Shown: in pieces, positions 35,882 through 43,642 of the stretch
Numbering within the stretch: the stretch's first letter is position 1
Layout of the letters: each line of letters starts with the position of its first letter
Assembly: GCF_900186465.1 (NCBI RefSeq)
Contig: NZ_LT891958.1
Coordinates: 310,001 to 374,000 of the forward strand
Source: Centipeda felix
Lineage (GTDB): Bacteria > Bacillota > Negativicutes > Selenomonadales > Selenomonadaceae
Length of the DNA stretch: 64,000 bases
Direction: 5' to 3'
Program-made: the position numbers and the translations under genes
Notes under the pieces: model-generated
Told to the model about the DNA's origin: nothing
The model's database searches: none
The model's input: only the letters and a program-made list of their open reading frames with translations

Positions 35882-37894
35882 TCAAAGATCCTCTTTCCTG
35901 ATCAGCAGCTCCGGATGCCGCACATAGTACGCTGTCAGTTCGACGTACGCATCGCGCTCCTCCGTAAATCGCGCCGTATCGACCTGCCACGGCAGCGTTC
36001 CTGCCGTCACCGTCAGTGCCTGTGCCGTACGATCTTGATAGCGCCCGACCTCCTCCTGCGTCAGCCATGCGTATGGCGTAACGACATGGTCGAGACGCTC
36101 CGTCAGCGGTTTTTCAATGGAGTAGTAGGAGAACCCCTGCGGCGCAATCAGTTCGATCAGTGTCGGCAGAATGTTCATGTGCCCGCCGATCATGTTCCCC
36201 GCAAAATCCACTTTCGTCAGCTGCGGATGATGCATCGAGAACGAGGTCATCAGCCGCTCGCGCAGCAGCAGCTCTCTGCGTTCTGTCACCCCCGGAATCA
36301 ACGGGAACTCTCCGCCCACATGATCACCCGTCACGATGAAGAGGCTGTCGGGATAAACCGCCCGCATTTCGTCAATAAAACGACAGAGTGCCTGATCGGC
36401 ATACCATGCACAGGCAAGACCGCGATACTTCAGTGAGTCCTTCCGTACGCCGCGGTCTGTCAGTCGCCTCGCGTCGAATCCATACTCCTCAAACGGGAGC
36501 AGATACGGGCCATGATTCGACGTCGTATAGATGAAGTGAAACGATGGGACATCGTCCTCCGCGCGTATCCGCCGCCCCACCTCCGCGAGGAAAAGATGGT
36601 CGTAGACCCCGAGCCATGTGCGTGGTGCACCTGGCGGGCATATATCGGGGCCGCCGTACGCCGCATGGAAGCCAAGCGCCGGGATGAAATGCGTCAAGCT
36701 CCCCCAGTTCAGTCCCCCGCCATACCAGAAAGACGTACGATAGCCGAGACGCTTGAGGATGAGCGGCAGAGCTGTCGGCAGCGTGCACTCCCAGAAGAGC
36801 ACATTTTCGTTCAGCTCCAAGTCCGCATCGTAGACACCGGTAAGCAGACTCGTGAGCGACGGCTGTGAGATCATGCCGCCCGAGAGAAAATTGTCGATGC
36901 AGACGGTATGCTCCTCCGCGCGGAATCGCGCCCCTGCCTCCATCAGCCCCAGCGCCGCGTACGATGCATCAAAATGCACCTGCCCGTAGCTCTCTGCGAG
37001 CAGAAAGAAAATGCGGCGCGGCGGTGTGATGACTGCGCCCCGTGCCGTCCGCGCAAATGCGCACAGAGGATCGGGCAGAAGCGGTGCATCAGAGGAAATA
37101 ATGGCGGGCAGGATCGCCGCCGTATCCGCATCCGTGTGCCGCATCGCCGCATGAACAGTGCGCCGCCGCAGCAGTTTCAGTGCAATGAGGTCATCCATCG
37201 TCGCCTTGCCGAGGAACACATCCTCCTTGACCGTGACCGGTACCTCGTCCCACTCCGGCTTTTTGCGGTGACGCAGCGTCCCTCCATAGCGCAGCCAGTA
37301 AAAAAACACAATCGACAGTACGAATACACACGCGTTCGCTGCATACTGCCCCGTCCCATCCGCCAGTGTCGGATACGCAAACGGCGGCAGTGCCAAAAGA
37401 GCATTCCCTGCGGCATAGCAGAACGCCAGATAGGGCAGATAGCTCAGCAGCAGCCACGCGCCGTGGTTCTGATGAAAGAAAATATCCGCCAGATTTCGCT
37501 TGTCGGCGTTGCGTCCAAGCAGGAGAATTGGATTGAACGTATCGTGAAAATGTGAATAGAAAATCATCTTCCCGAGAAACGCCGTATAAAGGACAGCGGC
37601 GTAGAGGAGAAATACCGCCAGCCGCACGGTATCCCCAACGGCAAAGTACGCAGGAAAAAACGCTCCCGGCAGAGAGACGAGGAGCAGGAGGGCGAGATAG
37701 AGATATGCGTTGACATCCATCCCCCACCAGAAACCGTAGCGGAAGCATGTCAGCCATTTCCTCCACTCGCCGTACGGTGACTTCTTCGGACGATAGACCA
37801 AGATGAAGATCAGTCGGAATACGGCGCATAGCAGCGGCGGCAGGAGGAACATCTTCACATCCTGCTGCATCCCCAGAACAAAACTACTGAACAT
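35882..37894 (-). CDS. LTA-synthase-like membrane sulfatase-fold transferase
   Basis: 670 residues. About five TM helices in the first 200 residues, then an extracytoplasmic alkaline-phosphatase/sulfatase domain. Metal and nucleophile positions of the LtaS/MdoB group are visible: the acidic residue in FFLLAESYGQ (about 293), the nucleophile region GGMISQPSLTSLLTGVYD (about 345), TTSNHGPY and VTGDHVGGEFP near 560. Such enzymes move phosphoglycerol or phosphoethanolamine onto envelope glycans or lipids. Lipoteichoic acid itself is not expected in a diderm Negativicute, so decoration of LPS, lipid A or another glycan is the better inference. The ATG after GAGGAG is preferred over a GTG one codon up. 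Follows ftsW by 62 bases. Confidence 0.8.
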   Translation of the reverse strand: MFSSFVLGMQQDVKMFLLPPLLCAVFRLIFILVYRPKKSPYGEWRKWLTCFRYGFWWGMDVNAYLYLALLLLVSLPGAFFPAYFAVGDTVRLAVFLLYAAVLYTAFLGKMIFYSHFHDTFNPILLLGRNADKRNLADIFFHQNHGAWLLLSYLPYLAFCYAAGNALLALPPFAYPTLADGTGQYAANACVFVLSIVFFYWLRYGGTLRHRKKPEWDEVPVTVKEDVFLGKATMDDLIALKLLRRRTVHAAMRHTDADTAAILPAIISSDAPLLPDPLCAFARTARGAVITPPRRIFFLLAESYGQVHFDASYAALGLMEAGARFRAEEHTVCIDNFLSGGMISQPSLTSLLTGVYDADLELNENVLFWECTLPTALPLILKRLGYRTSFWYGGGLNWGSLTHFIPALGFHAAYGGPDICPPGAPRTWLGVYDHLFLAEVGRRIRAEDDVPSFHFIYTTSNHGPYLLPFEEYGFDARRLTDRGVRKDSLKYRGLACAWYADQALCRFIDEMRAVYPDSLFIVTGDHVGGEFPLIPGVTERRELLLRERLMTSFSMHHPQLTKVDFAGNMIGGHMNILPTLIELIAPQGFSYYSIEKPLTERLDHVVTPYAWLTQEEVGRYQDRTAQALTVTAGTLPWQVDTARFTEERDAYVELTAYYVRHPELLIRKEDL

Positions 37895-37956
37895 CACATC
37901 TCCTCGAAAAATGCTGCATGAAGGGTCGCCCCCTTATGCTGCAGCTGCATACTTTC

Positions 37957-39141
37957 CTATTGCACCACGTGTATCCTGCTCCGCCGCACCTCCGGCGGCT
38001 CATGCTTCTTTTTTTTCACGGGCGGTGCATCCTTGCTGCGGTCCGCGATGCCGAGCAGCATCCCCATCCCCGCCATCGTCACGATCAGCGACGAACCGCC
38101 GTAGCTGATGAACGGCAGCGGCACACCCACGACAGGGAGCAGTCCCGCGACCATTGCGAGATTGGCGAGTGCCTGTCCGACGACAAGGAAGATGATGCCG
38201 AGGGCGAGCACCTGTCCGAACGTATCCTTTGCCCGCGTCGCTACGCGAATGCTCGCGACCAGCAGAACGGCGAACAGGAAGAAGATCAACAGCACACCGA
38301 AAAAGCCATGCTCCTGACTGAAAATTGCAAAGGCGAAATCCGTATGCGCCTCAGGAAGGTACTCATATTTACTCACGCCGTCACCGAAGCCCATGCCGAA
38401 AATACCGCCCGAGCCGATCGTCGAGAGGGACTGCACCATCTGATAGCCCGCGTTCCGTGCATCCGACCACGGATCGAGCCACACCTCCATGCGCTTCATG
38501 CGATAGGGCTGCAGCGTTCCGATCGCAAGCGCCGCCAATGCGACAGGGATCAGGATCAGCACCCAGCGGCGCGGCGGAACGAGCAGGACGAGTGCCATAA
38601 AAAGCGGCACACCGAACACGATGCACGCCGTTCCAAAGTCCGGCTCACGATAGACGAGAAACGCCATGAGGAGAATCGCGCCAAACGGAATTGCAACACG
38701 CGGCCAGTCGCGGTCCATGCGGAACCGCTCCTTTGCGAGCACCGCCGAGATCGAGAACGAGCCCATGAGCACGCCCATGAGCTTGGCAAACTCCGCCGGC
38801 TGAAAGCTCAAGGGGCCAAGGGCGATCCATCGCTGCGCGCCGTTAATCGTCGTCCCCACAAAGAGCACCGCCACGAGCAGGAAGAGATTAATCCCCAGCC
38901 CGATGAACATGAGCCCGCGCAGTCGCTGATAGTTCATCCGCCGGCAGAGCCAGCAGGCAATCGTGCCGAGCAAGAGCCATTGGAGATGCCGCTGCAGAAA
39001 ATAATACGGATTCTCGAAGTTCATCGCCGCCAGCACATAGCTCGAACTGAACACATTGATCGTTCCTGTCACGAGGAGAATCACCATAACAATGACGATT
39101 GGCTCCGTCTCGCTCTTAAAGAGCGTATACCGCGTGTGCAT
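37957..39141 (-). CDS. ftsW: FtsW/RodA/SpoVE-family peptidoglycan polymerase
   Basis: 394 residues, ten TM helices (SEDS family). Polymerises lipid II glycan with a partner class B PBP, at the septum for FtsW. Landmarks: NGAQRWIALGPLSFQPAEFAKL (split here for length), the catalytic-loop Asp in YREPDFGTA, and the C-terminal PFISYGGSSLIV. The SSYVLA and PAEF features favour FtsW over RodA. ATG overlaps the trmB stop (TGATG). No division partner genes are in the window. Confidence 0.85.
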   Translation of the reverse strand: MHTRYTLFKSETEPIVIVMVILLVTGTINVFSSSYVLAAMNFENPYYFLQRHLQWLLLGTIACWLCRRMNYQRLRGLMFIGLGINLFLLVAVLFVGTTINGAQRWIALGPLSFQPAEFAKLMGVLMGSFSISAVLAKERFRMDRDWPRVAIPFGAILLMAFLVYREPDFGTACIVFGVPLFMALVLLVPPRRWVLILIPVALAALAIGTLQPYRMKRMEVWLDPWSDARNAGYQMVQSLSTIGSGGIFGMGFGDGVSKYEYLPEAHTDFAFAIFSQEHGFFGVLLIFFLFAVLLVASIRVATRAKDTFGQVLALGIIFLVVGQALANLAMVAGLLPVVGVPLPFISYGGSSLIVTMAGMGMLLGIADRSKDAPPVKKKKHEPPEVRRSRIHVVQ

Positions 39142-39800
39142 CACATATCCCCTGCGGGGCGATGTGCCACGAGCCGCCCGATCTTTGCGCCGCGTGCGCT
39201 GAACTTTCGCTCATACTCCGTCATGATATTGTCCGCCTCGCCGAGTGCATGGAGGTCGTGCGTCACATCCGTCAGACGCCACCCCTCACGCTCCATGGTC
39301 TCAAGCGAGTAGGCAAAGAGCCCCGTATTATCCGTTTTGAAACGAATCTCGCCGCCCTCCCTGAGCACCGTGCGGTAACGCGCGAGGAACACCTCGTTCG
39401 TCAGGCGGCGTTTCGCATGCCGCGCCTTCGGCCACGGATCGGAGAAGTTCAGATAGATGCGATCGACCTCATGCGGGGCAAAAAGCTCCGTCAGACGCGC
39501 CGCGTCGAAGACGAGCAGGCGGACATTCGTCAGCTCCCGCTCTGCGGCCTTACGTGCCGCGAAGTAAAGCACGCCCTGCTGCGCCTCGAGTCCGACGTAA
39601 TTCACCTCGGGATGGCGTGCCGCAAGCTCCGTCAGGAAATCCCCCTTGCCGACACCGATCTCCACGTGAAGAGGCGCACTGCGTCCGAACTGCTCCGCCC
39701 AGTGCCCGGCTGAGCCCGTCCAGTCCCCGCCGAGCGGCGTGACAAACGCCGCATAGTCCAAAATCGCCGCGTCAATCCACGGCTTTCTCCTCAGTCTCAT
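39141..39800 (-). CDS. trmB: tRNA (guanine-N7-)-methyltransferase
   Basis: 219 residues. Makes m7G46 in tRNA variable loops using S-adenosylmethionine. Conserved: HVEIGVGKGDFLTELAARHP (SAM site, about 60), YLNFSDPWPKARHAKRRLTN (about 130, the catalytic and tRNA-binding motif), and the C-terminal TEYERKFSARGAKIGRL. First gene of a trmB-ftsW-(LtaS-like) transcript. Confidence 0.95.
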   Translation of the reverse strand: MRLRRKPWIDAAILDYAAFVTPLGGDWTGSAGHWAEQFGRSAPLHVEIGVGKGDFLTELAARHPEVNYVGLEAQQGVLYFAARKAAERELTNVRLLVFDAARLTELFAPHEVDRIYLNFSDPWPKARHAKRRLTNEVFLARYRTVLREGGEIRFKTDNTGLFAYSLETMEREGWRLTDVTHDLHALGEADNIMTEYERKFSARGAKIGRLVAHRPAGDM

Positions 39801-39827
39801 ATCCCCATCCCGCTCCGCAGAAATAAC

Positions 39828-39865
39828 GCGCCCCCGTCAGCGCAGCAAGCGCGCAGAGGGGGCGC
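39828..39865 (-). terminator. Terminator after tpsB
   Basis: GCGCCCCC/GGGGGCGC stem with a nested GCGC pairing in the loop, followed on the minus strand by GTTATTTC. It lies between the tpsB stop and trmB. Confidence 0.65.
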
Positions 39866-39882
39866 ATCGCATCAATCGCTGC

Positions 39883-41547
39883 TTACCATATCTTGCCCAG
39901 CTGGAACCAGACGCGGCCGCGTGCGTTATTCTTCGGTGCGACCGACGAATCCGAACCGATGCGCCGTGCATAGTCGAGACGTGCAAACCAGTCGCCCGGT
40001 GCGCTGTACGCTGCGCCGATTCCCCAGCCGCGCAGCGACACGTGGTTGTCTCCCTCGCCCACCGGGCTCTTGCTCACGCGCACGACGCCCGTATCGTAGA
40101 ACGTGCTGAGCGTCAATCCGCGCACAGGCGTATGGTAGCGCAGCTCCGCTGTGCCGAGCACGCCCTCATCGCCCGAGCCCTCGCCCTGTGCGTAGGCACG
40201 CACGCCATTCGGGCCGCCAAGGTAGAACTCCTCCGAGCTGTCGAGATTGCGGCTCGCCTTCTGCCCCGACACCTTCACGAGGAAATCCGTCGCGTGCCCA
40301 ATCTTCTGCACGGCCGTCAGGTCGGCCTCGAGCTTGGCATACGTCCCCTCGTCGACATTGTTGACCATGCCGAGCACCGTGCTGTAGAACGAATCATAGC
40401 TCAACGTGCCAAGCGTCACATTCGTGCTGTAGTCAAGACTCAGCCCGCCCGACTGCTGCGAACCGACCAGCCCCGCGTAGATGCTGTGCGTATGCTTCTT
40501 TCCCTCGAGGTCAAACGCCGTAATGTCGTCCTCCAGATCGCGGTAGTTGTACCCATAACGCAGAGCGAGACTGCGGTCCGTCTGATGGAAAATCGGCACG
40601 CGTCCAAAGATCGTCACCGTCGTCGACTTGCCCTCTGCGCCGATCTTTGCGAGCTGTCCGCCGACCTCGTAGTTCATGCGCGAAATGCCCACACCGAGGG
40701 TCGAGCCGCCGCGTCCGACCACCGTCTCATAGTTCGCGTAGAAATTGCGCAGACTCCCATTGGAGATCAGCCCGCCGACATTCACCTTGTCGCCTGTGCC
40801 CGACGGATCGTAGAGCGTCTCCTGCAGACCGTAGCGGTAGCGTCCTGTCGAGGGGCTGCCGTAGTTCTCCACGTAGAAAATCGTATTGGACTCCTTCGAG
40901 TCCTCGATGCGCACCGTCAGCTTGCTCGTGCCGAACTCCCTGCCGGGGCTCAGCACACCGACCGCGCGTGCGCCTGTCGCATCCGACACCGAGTAGAGCG
41001 CCGTCTCGAGCTTATCCGTCGTGATGATGTCATCCGCCTTCAGCGCCGCAATGATACGCTGTGCCACGGGCGTCTTGAGGCGGCTGCGATTGTCAATCGT
41101 GATCTCATCATAGCGTCCCGGGATGATGCGCAGGACGACCGTCCCGTCCGGACTGTCCTGCGGCGGAAGGTACGCCGCCGCGGCGGGATAGCCGTGGGTA
41201 CGGCAGTATGTCGTCAGCGCATCCACCGTACGGCGCAGATCGGCAATCGTCTTGCCCTTGCCCATCCCCTCCTGCAGGAGCGTGACAAGCGGCGCCTTGT
41301 CTAGATTCAGATCGGGCGCCTCCAGAATGAAGTTCTCCACCGTAAACGTCGCATCATAGTGATCCTGCTGATACGTCGGCGTCCGATCCTCCACGCCGAT
41401 CTCCGGCGCCAGCAGCTCACCTGCAATATCCGCCTCAGGCCGTGCAAGCGACGGTGCGGCATCTGCTGCCGTTCCCGCACAGAGCACCGCCGTGCAGAGC
41501 AGCGCCGCTGCGCCCCTATGCGCCTTCTTCCATCTGCGATGATACAT
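39883..41547 (-). CDS. TpsB (ShlB/FhaC-type) outer-membrane transporter
   Basis: About 554 residues. Exports a TpsA partner across the outer membrane. Layout: signal peptide (MYHRRWKKAHRGAAALLCTA onward, cleaved near DAAPS), POTRA_2 domain (about 65-140: TVENFILEAPDLNLDKAPL), second POTRA (YDEITIDNRSRLKTPVAQRI), then ShlB-type barrel from about 215. Loop 6 motif is GPNGVRAYAQGEG (VRAY in place of the usual VRGY). Ends LGKIW with a terminal aromatic residue. Start uncertain: TTG and GTG lie 24 and 12 bases further up; the ATG is chosen because the signal peptide starts there. The likely partner is the giant TpsA gene 2.2 kb upstream on the same strand. Confidence 0.88.
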   Translation of the reverse strand: MYHRRWKKAHRGAAALLCTAVLCAGTAADAAPSLARPEADIAGELLAPEIGVEDRTPTYQQDHYDATFTVENFILEAPDLNLDKAPLVTLLQEGMGKGKTIADLRRTVDALTTYCRTHGYPAAAAYLPPQDSPDGTVVLRIIPGRYDEITIDNRSRLKTPVAQRIIAALKADDIITTDKLETALYSVSDATGARAVGVLSPGREFGTSKLTVRIEDSKESNTIFYVENYGSPSTGRYRYGLQETLYDPSGTGDKVNVGGLISNGSLRNFYANYETVVGRGGSTLGVGISRMNYEVGGQLAKIGAEGKSTTVTIFGRVPIFHQTDRSLALRYGYNYRDLEDDITAFDLEGKKHTHSIYAGLVGSQQSGGLSLDYSTNVTLGTLSYDSFYSTVLGMVNNVDEGTYAKLEADLTAVQKIGHATDFLVKVSGQKASRNLDSSEEFYLGGPNGVRAYAQGEGSGDEGVLGTAELRYHTPVRGLTLSTFYDTGVVRVSKSPVGEGDNHVSLRGWGIGAAYSAPGDWFARLDYARRIGSDSSVAPKNNARGRVWFQLGKIW

Positions 41548-41643
41548 TCCACTATGCACGATCGAACTCAACTCCTACATGATGCTGTCGAACACTCTTC
41601 CTCATCTGAGGTGCCATTGTACTAGACACACAAATCCATTTGT

Positions 41644-41672
41644 ATTCTAACACCTTCATAAAAACATTTCAA
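41644..41672 (-). promoter_or_regulatory. Promoter of tpsB
   Basis: Minus strand: TTGAAA, 17 bases, TAGAAT. Gives a leader of about 90 bases. It shows that tpsB has its own start and does not depend on read-through from the distant tpsA. Confidence 0.6.
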
Positions 41673-41753
41673 CTTTCGCAGTCCCGATTCAATACAGGAT
41701 TCGTCAATAATATACGAAAGCTTAACATGTTCACGGTAAAACTTGGGAATTAA

Positions 41754-41914
41754 GGAATCGCTGATAAAATGAAGTCTGCCAGATTGGCGTAGATTTTTTG
41801 TCCGAACAAGGAGGAAAACCGGACGCATAGCAAAGGCTATGTGGAGGATTTTCCGCCGAAGTGCGGGCGAAAAAGATGCGTCAAGATGGTAGTGCTGAAT
41901 TTATCAGTGCTTCC
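41754..41914 (+). repeat. Interspersed MITE-like repeat, copy F
   Basis: 161 bp, ends GGAATCGCTGATAAA and TTTATCAGTGCTTCC; hairpin CATAGC/GCTATG nested in GGAAAA/TTTTCC. Nearly the same as copies A and B. With the tpsB leader it makes up the 425-base non-coding stretch between tpsB and the nuclease remnant; no gene is seen there. Its right end meets the truncated reading frame of that remnant. Confidence 0.88.
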
Positions 41915-41930
41915 TTAAGCCATAATTTGC

Positions 41931-41936
41931 TATAAT
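41931..41936 (+). promoter_or_regulatory. Extended -10 element for the nuclease remnant and phosphatase
   Basis: TGCTATAAT with no good -35 at the right distance (TGCTTC, part of the repeat end). Extended -10 promoters can work without a -35, so this may drive the two plus-strand genes that follow. Confidence 0.4.
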
Positions 41937-41972
41937 ACGTATGGGAATATCTTCCGCCCGAACCCGGCAGAG

Positions 41973-42227
41973 ATGAATTACAAAGAACTCGCTGATCGGA
42001 CATCATTTTTCAAAGAACAGGAAAAGGGGGTAAGCTCTGTGTGTGAAATCATGGAAGAACTGATGGCAAGAGGTCGTCAGGAGGGACTTAGTAAAGGGCG
42101 CACGGAGGAGCGTCGGCATAATATCCTACGTATGCTGTCCAAAGGAAAATCAACAGCAGAGATCGCTGATCTGCTGGATATTCCCCTGCACGAGGTTGAG
42201 TCACTGGCACAAGGAAAATCTGCATGA
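41973..42227 (+). pseudogene. C-terminal remnant of an Rpn-type (PD-(D/E)XK) nuclease/putative transposase
   Basis: 84 residues from the first ATG, but the same frame is open and protein-like for about 15 codons upstream (NIFRPNPAE before MNYKELADRTSFFKEQEKGV), so this is the 3' end of a longer gene whose nuclease domain is gone. The tail has CEIMEELMARGRQEGLSKGR (Gly/Arg/Glu-rich coiled coil) and a final helix-turn-helix-like segment (STAEIADLLDIPLHEVESLA), typical of Rpn-family proteins. Copy F of the repeat lies immediately upstream, at the point of truncation. Its stop overlaps the phosphatase start (ATGA). It may still be translated. Confidence 0.65.
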
Positions 42228-42700
42228 CACAAAAAACGAAAGACAAAGTAAATATTCTATTCGTCTGCCACGGCAACATCTGCCGCTCGCCGATGGCGGA
42301 GTTCGTGATGAAACATCTCGTTCGCGAAGCGGGACTGGCGGATCGCATCTGTGTCGCATCCAAGGCGCTCCATACGGATGAAATCGGCAGCGACACCCAC
42401 CATGGCACGCGTGCTGTGCTGGACGCACACACCATCCCATACGAGAAACGCAGTGCGGCGCTCATGACACGCGCCGACTACGACACATACGACATCATCA
42501 TCGGAATGGACGAGGAAAATATGCGCGACCTCGCCCGCCTCACGGGCGGCGATCCCAAAGGCAAGGTACACCGCCTCCTTTCCTACATCGGCGAAAACCG
42601 CGACGTTGCCGACCCGTGGTACACAGGGAACTTTGACGTGACCTACCGCGACGTGGATGCAGGATGCCGCGCACTGCTCGCGGAACTAGGGAAGTCCTGA
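42224..42700 (+). CDS. Low-molecular-weight protein-tyrosine phosphatase
   Basis: 158 residues. Catalytic loop near the N-terminus, FVCHGNICRSPMAEF (nucleophile Cys15, Arg21), and the general-acid DP loop near the C-terminus, DVADPWYTGNFDVTY. Family members dephosphorylate protein tyrosines or polysaccharide kinases, and some act in arsenate reduction; the DPWYTG loop fits the phosphatase group. ATGA overlap with the upstream remnant. The stop codon lies inside the left arm of the short hairpin repeat that follows, so the last residues may be repeat-derived. Confidence 0.9.
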   Translation: MTQKTKDKVNILFVCHGNICRSPMAEFVMKHLVREAGLADRICVASKALHTDEIGSDTHHGTRAVLDAHTIPYEKRSAALMTRADYDTYDIIIGMDEENMRDLARLTGGDPKGKVHRLLSYIGENRDVADPWYTGNFDVTYRDVDAGCRALLAELGKS

Positions 42701-42779
42701 TAAACACCTGATTTTATCAGCGATTCCCTAGCAAAAGGGCGCCCCATCGACACAGTATCGTCGATGGGGCGCTCTTTAT
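42691..42779 (+). repeat. 89-bp direct repeat, left copy (short hairpin element plus terminator)
   Basis: About 90% identical without gaps to 43656-43744. First half is a near-perfect palindrome CTAGGGAA...CTGATAAA/TTTATCAG...TTCCCTAG, which equals the two ends of the long interspersed repeat joined without its middle. Second half is a strong terminator hairpin. Together the two copies bracket the putative toxin-antitoxin cassette. Confidence 0.85.
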
Positions 42780-42780
42780 C
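42735..42780. terminator. Bidirectional terminator between the phosphatase and the RNase-like toxin gene
   Basis: Thirteen-base stem GCGCCCCATCGAC/GTCGATGGGGCGC with an eight-base loop. T-rich on the plus side (CTCTTTATC) and CCCTTTTGC on the minus side, so it can stop both converging genes. Confidence 0.8.
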
Positions 42781-42784
42781 GTAT

Positions 42785-43411
42785 TCATTTCATCGCATCC
42801 CGTATATCCTGCGGAAGCACATCTTGATTGATTTCATGCACAATCTTCTCATCAACGTATACGCATACCCACGCTTCTTTTGTTCCAGCGCGCTTAGAAT
42901 ATACTGCATAGACCTTCCTCAGCACATCAACATTGTCCCGTACCGACTGATTCTTTAATGACACAGGAACATCTTTATTGCCTGTCTGGCGAATCCCCAA
43001 ACTAAGGCGATTCTTTGTATCGCCAACAAAATAATCAGCATTGATGTACACATCGTTATGGAGTGATATACCAATCCAAAACTTATGATACAAAACGTCT
43101 GCCAGATAGGGAAGAACAGCCAGTTTCAGATGTGTTACTCCATCTTTTCTGAATTGAACTTTTGTAGGCGACAATCTATTGTTGCAGCACATCTGAAAGA
43201 ACACCTTCGGCGTCACCTGCTCCGCATAGCAAACTCCCGTCAAATGCGTAAAATTACTCTCCGAAAAAACAATCCGTTTCCACGCCGTCCCCGTTCCTGC
43301 AGAAGAATCTTGATAAATGACAGCAAACACTCGTCCCGCGAGTTTCTCACGATAAGCAATACTCGACTCATGTAAAATTTTTACTGTTTCGTCGCGGGTA
43401 AATTTCTTCAT
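42785..43411 (-). CDS. PBECR4-like RNase, putative toxin of a type III toxin-antitoxin pair
   Basis: 208 residues, no signal or TM. Sequence pattern resembles the PBECR4 branch of the BECR (Barnase/EndoU/ColicinE5/RelE) RNases: the first half has RVFAVIYQD, then FSESNFTHLTGV; the middle has NNRLSPTKVQFRKDGVTHLK followed by LAVLPYL; the second half has NADYFVGDTKNRLSLGIRQ and SLKNQSVRD. These family names are from memory and need a profile search. ATG with a CAGGTGG site about ten bases upstream. The gene is AT-richer than its neighbours and is preceded by tandem RNA repeats and an attenuator-like hairpin. Direct toxicity is inferred. Alternative: a phage-derived standalone nuclease unrelated to the repeats. 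Confidence 0.6.
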   Translation of the reverse strand: MKKFTRDETVKILHESSIAYREKLAGRVFAVIYQDSSAGTGTAWKRIVFSESNFTHLTGVCYAEQVTPKVFFQMCCNNRLSPTKVQFRKDGVTHLKLAVLPYLADVLYHKFWIGISLHNDVYINADYFVGDTKNRLSLGIRQTGNKDVPVSLKNQSVRDNVDVLRKVYAVYSKRAGTKEAWVCVYVDEKIVHEINQDVLPQDIRDAMK

Positions 43412-43440
43412 CTTTGCGAAACCACCTGACTATAGAAATT

Positions 43441-43464
43441 GGGGGCATCCAAACGAATGCCCCC
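43441..43464 (-). terminator. Attenuator-like terminator between antitoxin RNA and toxin ORF
   Basis: GGGGGCAT/ATGCCCCC stem with an eight-base loop, followed on the minus strand by AATTTC, a weak T tract. About 30 bases before the toxin ATG. In type III systems a leaky terminator here sets an excess of antitoxin RNA over toxin mRNA. Confidence 0.75.
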
Positions 43465-43607
43465 AACCATACCGATTTTACCGCCGCTCCCCGGCTTCCT
43501 AGCCCTCATGTCTAGGTCTTCTGTAGAGTTTTACCGTCGCTCTCCGACTTCTCAGCCCTTATGTCTGAGTCTTAATGTGGAGTTTTTCAGGTGTCGGCTC
43601 ACCCTTT
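43441..43607 (-). ncRNA. Putative tandem-repeat antitoxin RNA (type III TA)
   Basis: Predicted transcript of about 165 nt. Two full repeats (43529-43582 and 43476-43528, 54 and 53 nt, about 78% identical by eye) and a partial first unit (43583-43602). Each full repeat can fold into two stems: CTCAG/CTGAG then GTCG/CGAC in the first, CCTAG/CTAGG then GCCG/CGGC in the second. All base changes in these stems are paired changes, which supports RNA structure. Units are joined by an A-rich GGTAAAACTC, like the A-rich cleavage sites of ToxN-type RNases on their antitoxins. It has its own promoter and ends at a hairpin before the toxin gene. No protein is likely here. Confidence 0.6.
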
Positions 43608-43613
43608 TCCTAT

Positions 43614-43642
43614 ATTATATAGCACACCAAGTCGTTTGACAA
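43614..43642 (-). promoter_or_regulatory. Promoter of the antitoxin RNA/toxin transcript
   Basis: Minus strand: TTGTCA, 17 bases, TATAAT. Near consensus. Transcription should begin around 43607, just before the partial first repeat. Confidence 0.75.

Noticed and set aside
41622-41828. 68-codon minus-strand frame in the tpsB leader
   Set aside because: No ribosome site, overlaps the tpsB promoter and the end of repeat F; protein shows no pattern.
43476-43602. Possible small CRISPR array
   Set aside because: Only two and a partial unit of about 54 nt, directly adjacent with no spacers, internally structured, no cas gene. Tandem antitoxin RNA fits better.
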